A stretch of DNA of 64,000 nt from Gemmatimonas sp. (lineage in GTDB: Bacteria > Gemmatimonadota > Gemmatimonadetes > Gemmatimonadales > Gemmatimonadaceae): assembly GCF_021298855.1 (NCBI RefSeq), contig NZ_JAJTHI010000022.1:62001-126000 (forward strand), written 5' to 3'. Shown piece by piece: positions 26,333 to 33,570 of the stretch. The stretch's first letter is position 1; every line of letters starts with the position of its first letter. A model generated the notes under the pieces. The model saw only the letters and a program-made list of their open reading frames with translations. It was not told where the DNA came from and did not search any database. The position numbers and the translations under genes were made by a program.

Positions 26333-27651
26333 GGCGGAGTCGTCGGGACGACGGGCGCGTCACCGGCTTCCACCATGGGCCCACGGTCGGCCTCCCCCAT
26401 CACGTCCTCCGGTGTGATCTCCGCCCGCATCAGATCCTGCCGAGCCTTGCTGCCGCGCACGAGCAGCTTCTCCCGCGCGTTCTCCCGCTCGGCCATCATC
26501 CGCAGCGGCACGAGCACCGCTGCGGTGAGCGGCACCGCCACCATGAGGCCCAGGAAGCCGAACACCAGCGTCATGAGCGTCTGCGCCACGATGGTGATCG
26601 CCGGCGGGAGGTCCATTTCCCCGCGCATAAGGAAGGGGATGAGCAGGTTGTTCTCGACGAACTGAATCCCCCAGTAGGCGATGGCCACCGCCAACGCCTT
26701 TTCCGGCGAGTCGACGAAGCCCATGAGCACCGCCGGGATGGCGCTGAGCACCGGCCCCACCGTGGGGATGAACTCGAGCAGCCCCGCGATGAAGCCCAGG
26801 GCAAAGGCTGCCTTCACGCCGAGCAGCAGCAGCACCACGTACGACACCGTGCCGATCACAACCATGGCGACCAGCTGCGTGACCAGCCACTTGCGCAGCA
26901 CTTTCGAGATCTCGGCCAGCACGATGCGCGTCTGTGCCCGCGACGTAGCCGGCACCATGGCCAGCATCCACCCGCGGTACACGTCGGGCTCGGCGCCGAT
27001 GTACATGGCCAGGAAGATCAGCAGCACGAAGGCGGCGATGGCCGCCAGCGTATTCGACACGAATGAAAAGAGATACTTGCTGACACTTCCCAGGCCGTCG
27101 CTGAGGCGGCGCTTGATGGCTTCCGTGGCCGATTCGGTCGCCGCCTGGCCGGACGCGTCGACCGCCGGGGCTACCGGGGCCCCGCCGGAGGGCACCACCG
27201 CGGCCATCGAGTCCACCGGCGTGCCGGTGCCGGCGGCCGAGGAAATGAGCGACCCCAGCAGACCGCCACGCTTGCTGTCGATCCACGTCTGTACCTTCGA
27301 CACGGCCGCCGGAAACTCCCGCTGCAGCTGCCGGCCCTGTTCCACCAGCGTGGGGGCCGTCAAGGCGAGCACCCCCCCAATCGCCCCCAGCGTCCCCAGC
27401 ACGATGAGCGCCGACGCGATACCGCGCCGAATGCGGAACCGCTCGAGGGAATCGACCCCGCGGGCCACGGCCACGCCGAAGAGCGTCGCCAGGAAGACGA
27501 GAATCGCCAGCGAGCGGACCGACCAGAGCAGTTGCAGGCCAAACCACACCGCCAGCACCGTGAGCGCCGCGCGCGTGAGGTCGGCGGTGCGCCAGCCCCG
27601 CCGCTCCGGGGGGAGCGGGTCGGGGAGCAGAGTCTCGTCCTTGATGGTCAT
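26329..27651 (-). CDS. AI-2E-family (PerM-like) transporter
   Basis: The 440-residue protein has about eight membrane segments and the family core FALGFIAGLLEFIPTVGP, then AYWGIQFVENNLLIPFLM and VFGFLGLMVAVPLTAAV. The family includes the autoinducer-2 exporter TqsA as well as Na+/H+ antiporters, so the cargo is open. An insert of about 50 residues rich in Ala/Gly/Pro lies in the loop near residue 160. It is the first gene of a three-gene operon. GGTAGTTT on its strand ends 8 nt before the start and may serve as -10. Confidence 0.9.
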   Translation of the reverse strand: MTIKDETLLPDPLPPERRGWRTADLTRAALTVLAVWFGLQLLWSVRSLAILVFLATLFGVAVARGVDSLERFRIRRGIASALIVLGTLGAIGGVLALTAPTLVEQGRQLQREFPAAVSKVQTWIDSKRGGLLGSLISSAAGTGTPVDSMAAVVPSGGAPVAPAVDASGQAATESATEAIKRRLSDGLGSVSKYLFSFVSNTLAAIAAFVLLIFLAMYIGAEPDVYRGWMLAMVPATSRAQTRIVLAEISKVLRKWLVTQLVAMVVIGTVSYVVLLLLGVKAAFALGFIAGLLEFIPTVGPVLSAIPAVLMGFVDSPEKALAVAIAYWGIQFVENNLLIPFLMRGEMDLPPAITIVAQTLMTLVFGFLGLMVAVPLTAAVLVPLRMMAERENAREKLLVRGSKARQDLMRAEITPEDVMGEADRGPMVEAGDAPVVPTTPP

Positions 27652-27658
27652 GGTCCCG

Positions 27659-27664
27659 AAACTA
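27659..27664 (-). promoter_or_regulatory. -10-like GGTAGTTT of the AI-2E-family gene
   Basis: The hexamer ends 8 nt before the ATG at 27651. A TAGCTT (27675-27680) on the opposite strand, 11 nt before the RNase D start with its GGGGAG ribosome site, may be the divergent promoter. Confidence 0.38.
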
Positions 27665-27690
27665 CCGAGCAGTGTAGCTTACGGGGAGAC

Positions 27691-28863
27691 ATGCCACTGC
27701 CGCCCGCCCCTCTCTATCTCGACACGGCTGACGCCGTTGATCGCTTTCTCTCCGGACTGACCGGCGTGCGCGCGCTCGCGCTCGACACCGAAGGCGCGAG
27801 TTTTCACCGCTTCGTCGATCGCATCTATCTGCTGCAGCTGTCCACGCTGCACCATGAAGCGGTGATCGATCCCCTGCCCATCGGCACGCCGTCGCGCCTT
27901 GGCACCCTGCTCGAGGATCGCACCGTCGAGGTCGTGCTGCACGACGCCGATTACGATCTGCGCCTGCTGCACCAGGATTACGGGTGGCGTGTCACGCATC
28001 TCTTCGACACGCGCGTGGCCGCGCAACTGCTGGGCATTCGCGCGTTCGGGCTCGCCGCCCTGCTCGAACAGTTCTTCAGCGTGAAGCTGGACAAGAAGCA
28101 TCAGCGCGCCGATTGGAGCATGCGCCCACTCACGGCCGACATGCTCGATTATGCGGCGCAGGACACACGCCATCTGCTGGCGCTACGTGACCGGCTGCAC
28201 GATGAACTCGAACGCAAGGGACGCCTGCACTGGGCGCGCGAGGAGTTCGCGCGTGCCGAGGGCACGCGGTGGGACACCGACGGCGCCGATCCGGCCTTTC
28301 TCCGGCTCAAGGGAGCGCGGGACCTCACGCGCCGCGAACTCGCCAGGCTGCGCGAACTGGTGCAGTGGCGCGACGGCATCGCCGCCGAACTCGATCGCGC
28401 CACCTTCCGCGTGGCCGGCAACGAGGTCCTGCTCGACCTCGCCCGATCGGCGCCCACCACGCGCGAGGCGCTCTTCGGCGTGAAGGGATTTCCGCGCGGC
28501 ATGAACGAGGGGCGCGCCACCGAGGCGCTGCAGGCGATCGCCCGTGGCAACGCCGTGCCCGACTCCGAACTGCCGCGATTCCCCAAGAGTGCGCGCTGGG
28601 ATCGCGAGCCCGACTTCGACGATCGGGTGGCACGGCTCAAGTCGGTACGCGATACCGTCGCGGCCAGGCTCGACCTCGACCCCGGCGTGCTTTGCTCGCG
28701 TGACCGCATGGAGGCGGTCGCCCGCCGCAAACCGCGGCACGTGGACGATCTCGCCGAGATTCCCGAGCTGAGAAAGTGGCAGATCGAGGTCCTGGGCGCC
28801 GATTTCGTGAAGGCGCTCGCCGGTTTTGCGGCCAAGGACGATTCCCCGTACAAGCCCGGCTGA
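27691..28863 (+). CDS. rnd: Ribonuclease D
   Basis: The 390-residue 3'-5' exonuclease has the DEDDy motifs: ALDTEGASF (Exo I), VLHDADYDLRLL (Exo II) and LDYAAQDTRHLL (Exo III). An HRDC region follows (LRELVQWRDGIAAELDRATF), then a second HRDC-like region at the C terminus. RNase D trims tRNA and other small RNA 3' ends. The ATG at 27691 is preceded by GGGGAG, one of the better ribosome sites here. It is divergent from the AI-2E-family operon. Confidence 0.93.
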   Translation: MPLPPAPLYLDTADAVDRFLSGLTGVRALALDTEGASFHRFVDRIYLLQLSTLHHEAVIDPLPIGTPSRLGTLLEDRTVEVVLHDADYDLRLLHQDYGWRVTHLFDTRVAAQLLGIRAFGLAALLEQFFSVKLDKKHQRADWSMRPLTADMLDYAAQDTRHLLALRDRLHDELERKGRLHWAREEFARAEGTRWDTDGADPAFLRLKGARDLTRRELARLRELVQWRDGIAAELDRATFRVAGNEVLLDLARSAPTTREALFGVKGFPRGMNEGRATEALQAIARGNAVPDSELPRFPKSARWDREPDFDDRVARLKSVRDTVAARLDLDPGVLCSRDRMEAVARRKPRHVDDLAEIPELRKWQIEVLGADFVKALAGFAAKDDSPYKPG

Positions 28864-29107
28864 CCTGTCGCACCAGCGCCACGTTCCTGTTGGGTGGCGC
28901 AACGTCCGGTTGTGGCGCCCGTCCAACGAGGCGGGCGGGGTGAGCAGGGACGGGGCGACGCGGGTTTTCCGTAACTGCATGCAAATATGCACGTTGCGTA
29001 CGGTGTTCGACTCTCGATGGGCCACGTGACGAACGGCTGCGCTGCGGCACGTGAGGTGCGTACGGGGACTGGCACACGGTAGTCGACTCCTTCCGGATGC
29101 CTGACGC

Positions 29108-29671
29108 ATGTCTGTCTCCATGCCTCCACGCTCGCTTTCGCCGATCTCCGGCGAATCCCCCCTCCACCGCTACCTCGGAGTGGCGGCCATCGCGGCGGCC
29201 ATCGACCTCCTGACCAAGGAGGCCGCAGTTCGGTCGCTCGGGGAGTACGGCCTCTACACGCTTACCGACTGGTTCTCGCTGACGGTGGTGTGGAACCTCG
29301 GTGCTGCCGGCGGAACCGTGGTGGGGCCGTTTGTATGGCTCCTGAACGTGGTGGTCTCGGTGCTGGCGCTTGGCCTGGTCCTGTCGGTCGTGCGTCCCAT
29401 GGCGGCGGTCGATCCGCGCTCGACGGTGGCGCTCGGTCTGGTCAGCGGCGGGGCGCTCGGCAACCTCGCCAGTATCGTGGCGGGCCCCAAGGGTGTGGCG
29501 GACTTCCTCGCGGTACGACTCACCCAGAACGTAACTATGGTGGCCAACGTGGCCGACCTGTTCCTCTGGAGTGGCGCGCTCATGCTGATCCCCGTGGCGA
29601 TCACGGTGCTGCGCATGGCGCGCGCGGAACGGGGAGCAAAGGGCGTACCCGCGCGGGCGCGCATGGCGTGA
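29108..29671 (+). CDS. LspA-like membrane protein lacking a catalytic aspartate
   Basis: The 187-residue protein has four membrane helices and the LspA outline: DLLTKEAAV near the start, VWNLGAAGGTV, GALGNLAS and NVADLFLW. In active signal peptidase II the third motif is GNxxDR with a catalytic Asp; here the position reads GNLAS, while the second Asp in NVAD is present. It may therefore be inactive or altered, and the housekeeping LspA should be elsewhere. The 244-bp gap before it holds no recognisable gene. A terminator follows. Confidence 0.8.
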   Translation: MSVSMPPRSLSPISGESPLHRYLGVAAIAAAIDLLTKEAAVRSLGEYGLYTLTDWFSLTVVWNLGAAGGTVVGPFVWLLNVVVSVLALGLVLSVVRPMAAVDPRSTVALGLVSGGALGNLASIVAGPKGVADFLAVRLTQNVTMVANVADLFLWSGALMLIPVAITVLRMARAERGAKGVPARARMA

Positions 29672-29710
29672 ATGCTGCCAGCCTCGCCCGGTGGGGGCTG
29701 GGCGAACGGG

Positions 29711-29835
29711 CAACGAGCAGGGAGCAGGGTGGGACATGACAAAGACCCGGAGCGCACCGCGCCCGGGTCTTTCCTTTTCCCCATATGCTTCTCCCTGCCT
29801 CCTGCTTCCCGCTCCCTGCCTCCCTGAGGAAGCAG
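29711..29835. repeat. GCAGGGAG-family inverted repeat around the terminator
   Basis: GAGCAGGGAGCAGGG near 29715 and complementary CTCCCTGCCTCCTGCTTCC near 29791 flank the terminator stem. The unit is the same as at 24.8-24.9 kb. Confidence 0.75.
29741..29772. terminator. Bidirectional-type terminator after the LspA-like gene
   Basis: AAAGACCCGG (29741-29750) and CCGGGTCTTT (29763-29772) form a 10-bp perfect stem with a 12-nt loop, followed by CCTTTTCC. It sits between convergent genes and is flanked by GAGCAGGGAGCAGGG and CTCCCTGCCTCC-type repeats. Confidence 0.88.
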
Positions 29836-29868
29836 TCCCGCCGTCCATCACCGGACGGCGATGCCCAC

Positions 29869-30219
29869 TCAGAAGCCCATGTACGCGCGGACGCGCGGTT
29901 CGATTCGCTCGGGAGTCCAGGGCGGCGACCAGACGAGATTCATCTGGACATCGGTCACCCCGGGGAGCGTGCGGATCTGCTGTTCCGCTTCACCCATGAT
30001 TTCGGGGCCCGAGGGGCACCCCGGCGAGGTGAGGCTCATGTCCACGCGCACTGTGCTCCCCTCGACAGTGATGTCGTACACCAGCCCGAGGTCGACGATG
30101 TTGAGGTTGAGCTCGGGATCCTTGACCCGGCGCAGTGCCAGCTTGGCCTGATCGGCCGATACGGCACCGGCGGCAGGGGCCGGCGTTTCGCTCATGACTT
30201 CGTCCATGGCAGGGTTCAT
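29869..30219 (-). CDS. DUF59/MIP18-family protein, SufT-like
   Basis: The 116-residue protein is a single DUF59 domain: ALRRVKDPELNLNIVDLGLV, then the motif LTSPGCPSGPEIMGEAE with the conserved cysteine, and VNLVWSPPWTPERI-type ending. DUF59 proteins such as SufT and PaaD help load Fe-S clusters into target enzymes. In Actinobacteria sufT sits in the suf operon; here it is 7 kb away, but its start region has a palindrome resembling the SufR operator (30220-30236). Starts at 30219 or 30195 are possible. Confidence 0.88.
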   Translation of the reverse strand: MNPAMDEVMSETPAPAAGAVSADQAKLALRRVKDPELNLNIVDLGLVYDITVEGSTVRVDMSLTSPGCPSGPEIMGEAEQQIRTLPGVTDVQMNLVWSPPWTPERIEPRVRAYMGF

Positions 30220-30236
30220 ACCGAACTATAGTCGGT
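30220..30236 (-). promoter_or_regulatory. SufR-like palindrome and -10 before the DUF59 gene
   Basis: The plus strand reads ACCGAACTATAGTCGGT: arms ACCGA/TCGGT around ACTATAG. The suf promoter palindrome has CCGAACTATATTGTCGG, the same half-sites two bases further apart. On the gene strand TATAGT (30230-30225) ends 6 nt before the ATG. Shared SufR control is inferred; the spacing difference is a real caveat. Confidence 0.5.
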
Positions 30237-30268
30237 AGAGCAATCCCCGGTTCCCAACTCGGGATTCC

Positions 30269-31870
30269 TCAGCCCTTGGAACGGGACGACGTCGCCTTGC
30301 CGCCACGCTTGGCCGAGGTGGTCTTCTTGCCGCTTGCCACCGACTTGCGCTTGGTGGCCGCCTTGCCTTTGGCGACCGAGGTGCCCTTGGCGGCTGCCTT
30401 GCTCTTGCCGACTGCCTTCCGCTTCCCGGCCGAGTTGGACGCCTTGCCGGTGCTGCGCGCGGCGCTGCTCCCCTTGGCCGACCGGCCCTTGGCGGCCGAC
30501 CGCTTGGCGGCCGCGCGCCTGGCGGCGGCCGCCTTGCGGCGCGCACTGGCACTCGAGGCGCGGCGCGCCCGCAGGGGGCGATTCCAGTCCTGGGCCAGAT
30601 CAGCCCGGAAGCTGGCCGGCATGGCCATGACGCCACCCGGGTCGTCCATGACGGCCAGCACGGCGGCATCGGCGAGGTCGTTGCGCACGTCGGCGATGAC
30701 CTTGCTGGGGCGGCGCGCGCGCGCGGCATGCACCCGATTGGTCAGGAGCACCACGAACATCTGGCGATCGGGGTCAATCCAGAGCGACGTCCCCGTGAAG
30801 CCGGTGTGGCCAAAGGCGCGCTCACTCATGAACTGCCCGCACCCGGCGCCGCCGGCGCAGGTGTCCCACCCCAGCGCGCGGTGCCCGGCGGCACGGCGCG
30901 TGAACAGCTGTACGGTACTGTCGGCCACGATTCGGGTGCCGTTGTACACGCCGCCGTCGAGGAGCATCTGGGCGAAGACCGACAGGTCGGCGGCCGTGCT
31001 GAACAGCCCCGCGTGCCCCGCCACGCCACCCAGCGCGTACGCGTTTTCGTCGTGTACTTCGCCCCGCAGCGGATACCCGCGCGGCGGCGCGATTTCGGTG
31101 GGCGCAGTGCGCGCCGCATCGGCGTCGGAGAGCCGGAAGCGGGTGTCGTTCATGGCCAGCTTGCGGAACACCTGCTTCTGCAGCAACCCCTCGAGCGACT
31201 CGCCGCTCACCGCCTCGGCAATGAACCCGAGCAGGTCGGCGCCCAGATCCGAATACTCGTAACAGGCGCCCGGTGTGCAGTTGATGGGGGAGCTGATCAC
31301 CGCGGCGCGAGCTTCCGCCGGTGTGCTCGCCATGCGCCACAGTTCGCGTCCCGCCGACAGGCCCGCGCGATGGGTGAGCAGGTGACGCACCGTGACCTGG
31401 TCCTTGAGCCCGCCGCTGAATTCGGGGAGGTACGTCGAAACGGGGGCATCCAGCTCCACCTTCCCCTGGTCAAAGAGCACCATGAGGGCCGTGGTGGTGG
31501 CCACGACCTTGGTGAGCGATGCCAGGTCGTACAGGCTTTCGTTGGCGGTCACGCGCGACGTGCGCGTCCAGTCGAGGGTGCCGTAGCCGCGTTGCCAGAT
31601 GGCGTATCCCTTGCGCCCCACCACCAGCGACGCACCAGGATACCCGCCCGCCTCGATGCCGCGCTGCACCACCCGGTCAATGGTGGCCAGCCGTTCGGCC
31701 GACATGCCGACCGCCGCCGGCTCCCGTTCGGGGAGGCCGCCCGGCAACGGCCGGGCCACGGCAGTGACGTCGGCGGCAGCGATGGCAAGCGCGGCGAGCA
31801 GGAACACGTGGATTATCCGGCCGTAGAGTATGGCGAAGGGATGCACGGGGCCGCGCGCGGTGCCGCCCAC
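30269..31870 (-). CDS. Secreted class C beta-lactamase-fold hydrolase with histone-like tail
   Basis: The 533-residue protein has a Sec-type signal (VFLLAALAIAAADV) and a serine beta-lactamase/transpeptidase fold with SLTK (active Ser and Lys), YSDLG (in place of YxN) and HTGFTG. Such proteins are esterases or D-aminopeptidase-like enzymes in the periplasm. The last 100 or so residues are a low-complexity Lys/Ala/Ser/Arg tail with many AAK/SAK/KGK units resembling histone H1. The GTG at 31870 is chosen because GGAGGG stands 8 nt upstream; other GTG/TTG starts exist. The tail is in frame with no stop and is part of the gene. Confidence 0.88.
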   Translation of the reverse strand: MGGTARGPVHPFAILYGRIIHVFLLAALAIAAADVTAVARPLPGGLPEREPAAVGMSAERLATIDRVVQRGIEAGGYPGASLVVGRKGYAIWQRGYGTLDWTRTSRVTANESLYDLASLTKVVATTTALMVLFDQGKVELDAPVSTYLPEFSGGLKDQVTVRHLLTHRAGLSAGRELWRMASTPAEARAAVISSPINCTPGACYEYSDLGADLLGFIAEAVSGESLEGLLQKQVFRKLAMNDTRFRLSDADAARTAPTEIAPPRGYPLRGEVHDENAYALGGVAGHAGLFSTAADLSVFAQMLLDGGVYNGTRIVADSTVQLFTRRAAGHRALGWDTCAGGAGCGQFMSERAFGHTGFTGTSLWIDPDRQMFVVLLTNRVHAARARRPSKVIADVRNDLADAAVLAVMDDPGGVMAMPASFRADLAQDWNRPLRARRASSASARRKAAAARRAAAKRSAAKGRSAKGSSAARSTGKASNSAGKRKAVGKSKAAAKGTSVAKGKAATKRKSVASGKKTTSAKRGGKATSSRSKG

Positions 31871-31927
31871 GTGACGATCCCTCCGTGCCCTCAAGGCATC
31901 TAAGGCGACCGGTCACCCCCGTCAATA

Positions 31928-31953
31928 CCCCGGACGGGTGAAACCGTCCGGGG
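31928..31953. other. Perfect 10-bp hairpin in a divergent promoter region
   Basis: CCCCGGACGG-GTGAAA-CCGTCCGGGG lies 58 bp upstream of the beta-lactamase-fold gene and 190 bp upstream of the sigma gene. A TGACGTCA palindrome follows at 31974-31981. Because both genes point away, it is more likely an operator or leader element than a terminator. Confidence 0.6.
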
Positions 31954-31989
31954 GCAACGGCGGGTGTGTGACATGACGTCACCGGGTCG

Positions 31990-32093
31990 CAAGGGAGGGG
32001 GCAGGGGGGAAGGCAGTCAGGAAGAAGGACGCCGGTCGTGGCGTTCCCCCCCGCCCCCTGAACGCCTTCCCCTGCTCCCTGCGTTGTCATGAA
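31990..32093. repeat. GCAGGGAG/CTCCCTGC inverted repeat in a divergent gap
   Basis: AAGGGAGGGGGCAGG near 31990 pairs imperfectly with CCTGCTCCCTGCG near 32072, with CATGAC (31972) and GTCATG (32086) outside. It is a weaker relative of the elements at 24.8 and 29.7 kb. No gene is seen in 31871-32144. Confidence 0.55.
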
Positions 32094-32144
32094 ACGCCGC
32101 AGGCAACCATCCCCCGCCCGCCTGTGACAGATTCCACAGCCCCC

Positions 32145-32756
32145 ATGGAGACTGACGCCGCCATCGTTCGACGGGCGATTGACGGGGATGAACGCGCCAT
32201 GCGGCTGCTGTGGAATCAGCATGCGCCGCACGTGGACGCGGTCGTCCGCCGCCTCGCCGGAGATCCCGACCTTGCCGAGGATATCGCGCAGGAGGTCTGG
32301 ATCCAGATATTTCGTGCGCTCCCGTCCTGGCGTGGTGACGCCAAGTTCAGCACGTGGATTCATCGGGTGGCCATCAATCGTACGCTCAATGCGTTGCGCA
32401 GCGTGAAGCGGCTGGCGGCCACCGAAACGGGGATCGAGGAGGATTCGGCGATCGTGGAACAGGATGCGGAGCGCCGCATGTTGGCGCAGAGCATCGACGA
32501 GGCGGCGCGGCAGCTCAGTCCAGGCGCCCGCACGGTGTTCCTGCTGCACGACGTCGAGGGGTACACGCACGAGGAGATCGCGGCCGAGTTGGGGATCACT
32601 GCCGGTGGTTCCAAGTCGCAGCTCTTCAAGGCGCGGGCGAAGTTGCGGCGGCTCCTGGCGCCGTTCGTGGAGCAGCGGCGTGGCCACGAAGGCGCGGCCC
32701 GGCATTTTGCAGACGGATATGGTGAGTCTTATGGTGGAACCTATGCAGCCCAGTAG
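32145..32756 (+). CDS. ECF-type RNA polymerase sigma factor
   Basis: The 203-residue protein has sigma-2 (LAEDIAQEVWIQIFRALPSW) and sigma-4 (VFLLHDVEGYTHEEIAAELG and KSQLFKARAKLRRLL) regions. It should activate an envelope regulon that includes its own operon. The ATG at 32145 matches the family N terminus; a GTG at 32124 is possible. The 3' end overlaps the anti-sigma gene by about 26 bp. Confidence 0.93.
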   Translation: METDAAIVRRAIDGDERAMRLLWNQHAPHVDAVVRRLAGDPDLAEDIAQEVWIQIFRALPSWRGDAKFSTWIHRVAINRTLNALRSVKRLAATETGIEEDSAIVEQDAERRMLAQSIDEAARQLSPGARTVFLLHDVEGYTHEEIAAELGITAGGSKSQLFKARAKLRRLLAPFVEQRRGHEGAARHFADGYGESYGGTYAAQ

Positions 32757-33567
32757 TCCGCACCTCGCTGCCGAGCGGCTGGCGGCGTTCGACGACGTTC
32801 CTCTGTCGGCTGGCGAGCTTGCCCATTTGGCGGCGTGCGCCGATTGCCGCACGGAGTACGAGGCCGTGACGGCCGTCGTCGCGATGGCTGGCGCGCTGGG
32901 GGCGCAGCCGCCATCGCCCGACGCACCGCGACTGGTCGAGTTCGACGCCATCCTTGCCGGCGTGGGCCGGAGCGAGGCAGCGCGTGCGGGGGCGTCGTGG
33001 GTCACCGGTGGGCAGAACGCGGCGGCCGCGCAGCATGTCGTGCGACCGGGTGCCGACAGCCCCGCCACGATGGCGCCACGTCGCGCGGTGGCGTCCCGCT
33101 GGCGGCAGGCCGCTGCCGCCCTGGTGCTGGTCAGCGGTGGGGCCATGCTGGGGCGCTTCACGAGCGGTACGGCGCTGACCGGGGCGTCAGTGTCCCTGGC
33201 AGGCGCTGCTGTTGGCGCGCGGCGGGCGCCCGTCGCGCCGGTGTCGCTGGCCGAACGCCCGTTTGCCGACGAGACGTACGGCAGTGTGGAGCAGGCCACT
33301 CTCGCGCTCAATGAAGCGCAGCGGGAGTACGAACGGGCGTCACTCTGGCTGGCATCGAACGACACGACGATGCGTGATCCGGAGGTGTTCCGGGCGCGTC
33401 TGGCAGCACTGGACCAGATGATGGAAGCCTCGCGCGTGGCGCTGCGGGATGCGCCGCAGGATCCGGTGCTCAATCACTACTATCTCGCCGCGTACAGTGC
33501 GCGCGAGGCCACGTTGCAGGCGCTCAGCAGCGCCCTGCCCGTGGACAAGATCATCGAACGGTACTGA
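32731..33567 (+). CDS. Zinc-finger anti-sigma factor
   Basis: The 278-residue protein has the ZAS-type motif HLAACADC (HxxxCxxC) near the N terminus, one membrane helix around residues 124-142, and a periplasmic region ending in a helical bundle (YGSVEQATLALNEAQREYER). The position directly after and overlapping the sigma gene supports anti-sigma function. The start is uncertain among ATG at 32719, 32731 and 32743; 32731 has GGTGAG upstream. Confidence 0.85.
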   Translation: MVEPMQPSSPHLAAERLAAFDDVPLSAGELAHLAACADCRTEYEAVTAVVAMAGALGAQPPSPDAPRLVEFDAILAGVGRSEAARAGASWVTGGQNAAAAQHVVRPGADSPATMAPRRAVASRWRQAAAALVLVSGGAMLGRFTSGTALTGASVSLAGAAVGARRAPVAPVSLAERPFADETYGSVEQATLALNEAQREYERASLWLASNDTTMRDPEVFRARLAALDQMMEASRVALRDAPQDPVLNHYYLAAYSAREATLQALSSALPVDKIIERY

Positions 33568-33570
33568 GCG

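Noticed and set aside
26329-27651. Autoinducer-2 export as the firm function of the AI-2E-family protein
   Set aside because: The family is broad and nothing nearby concerns quorum sensing, so only the family was called.
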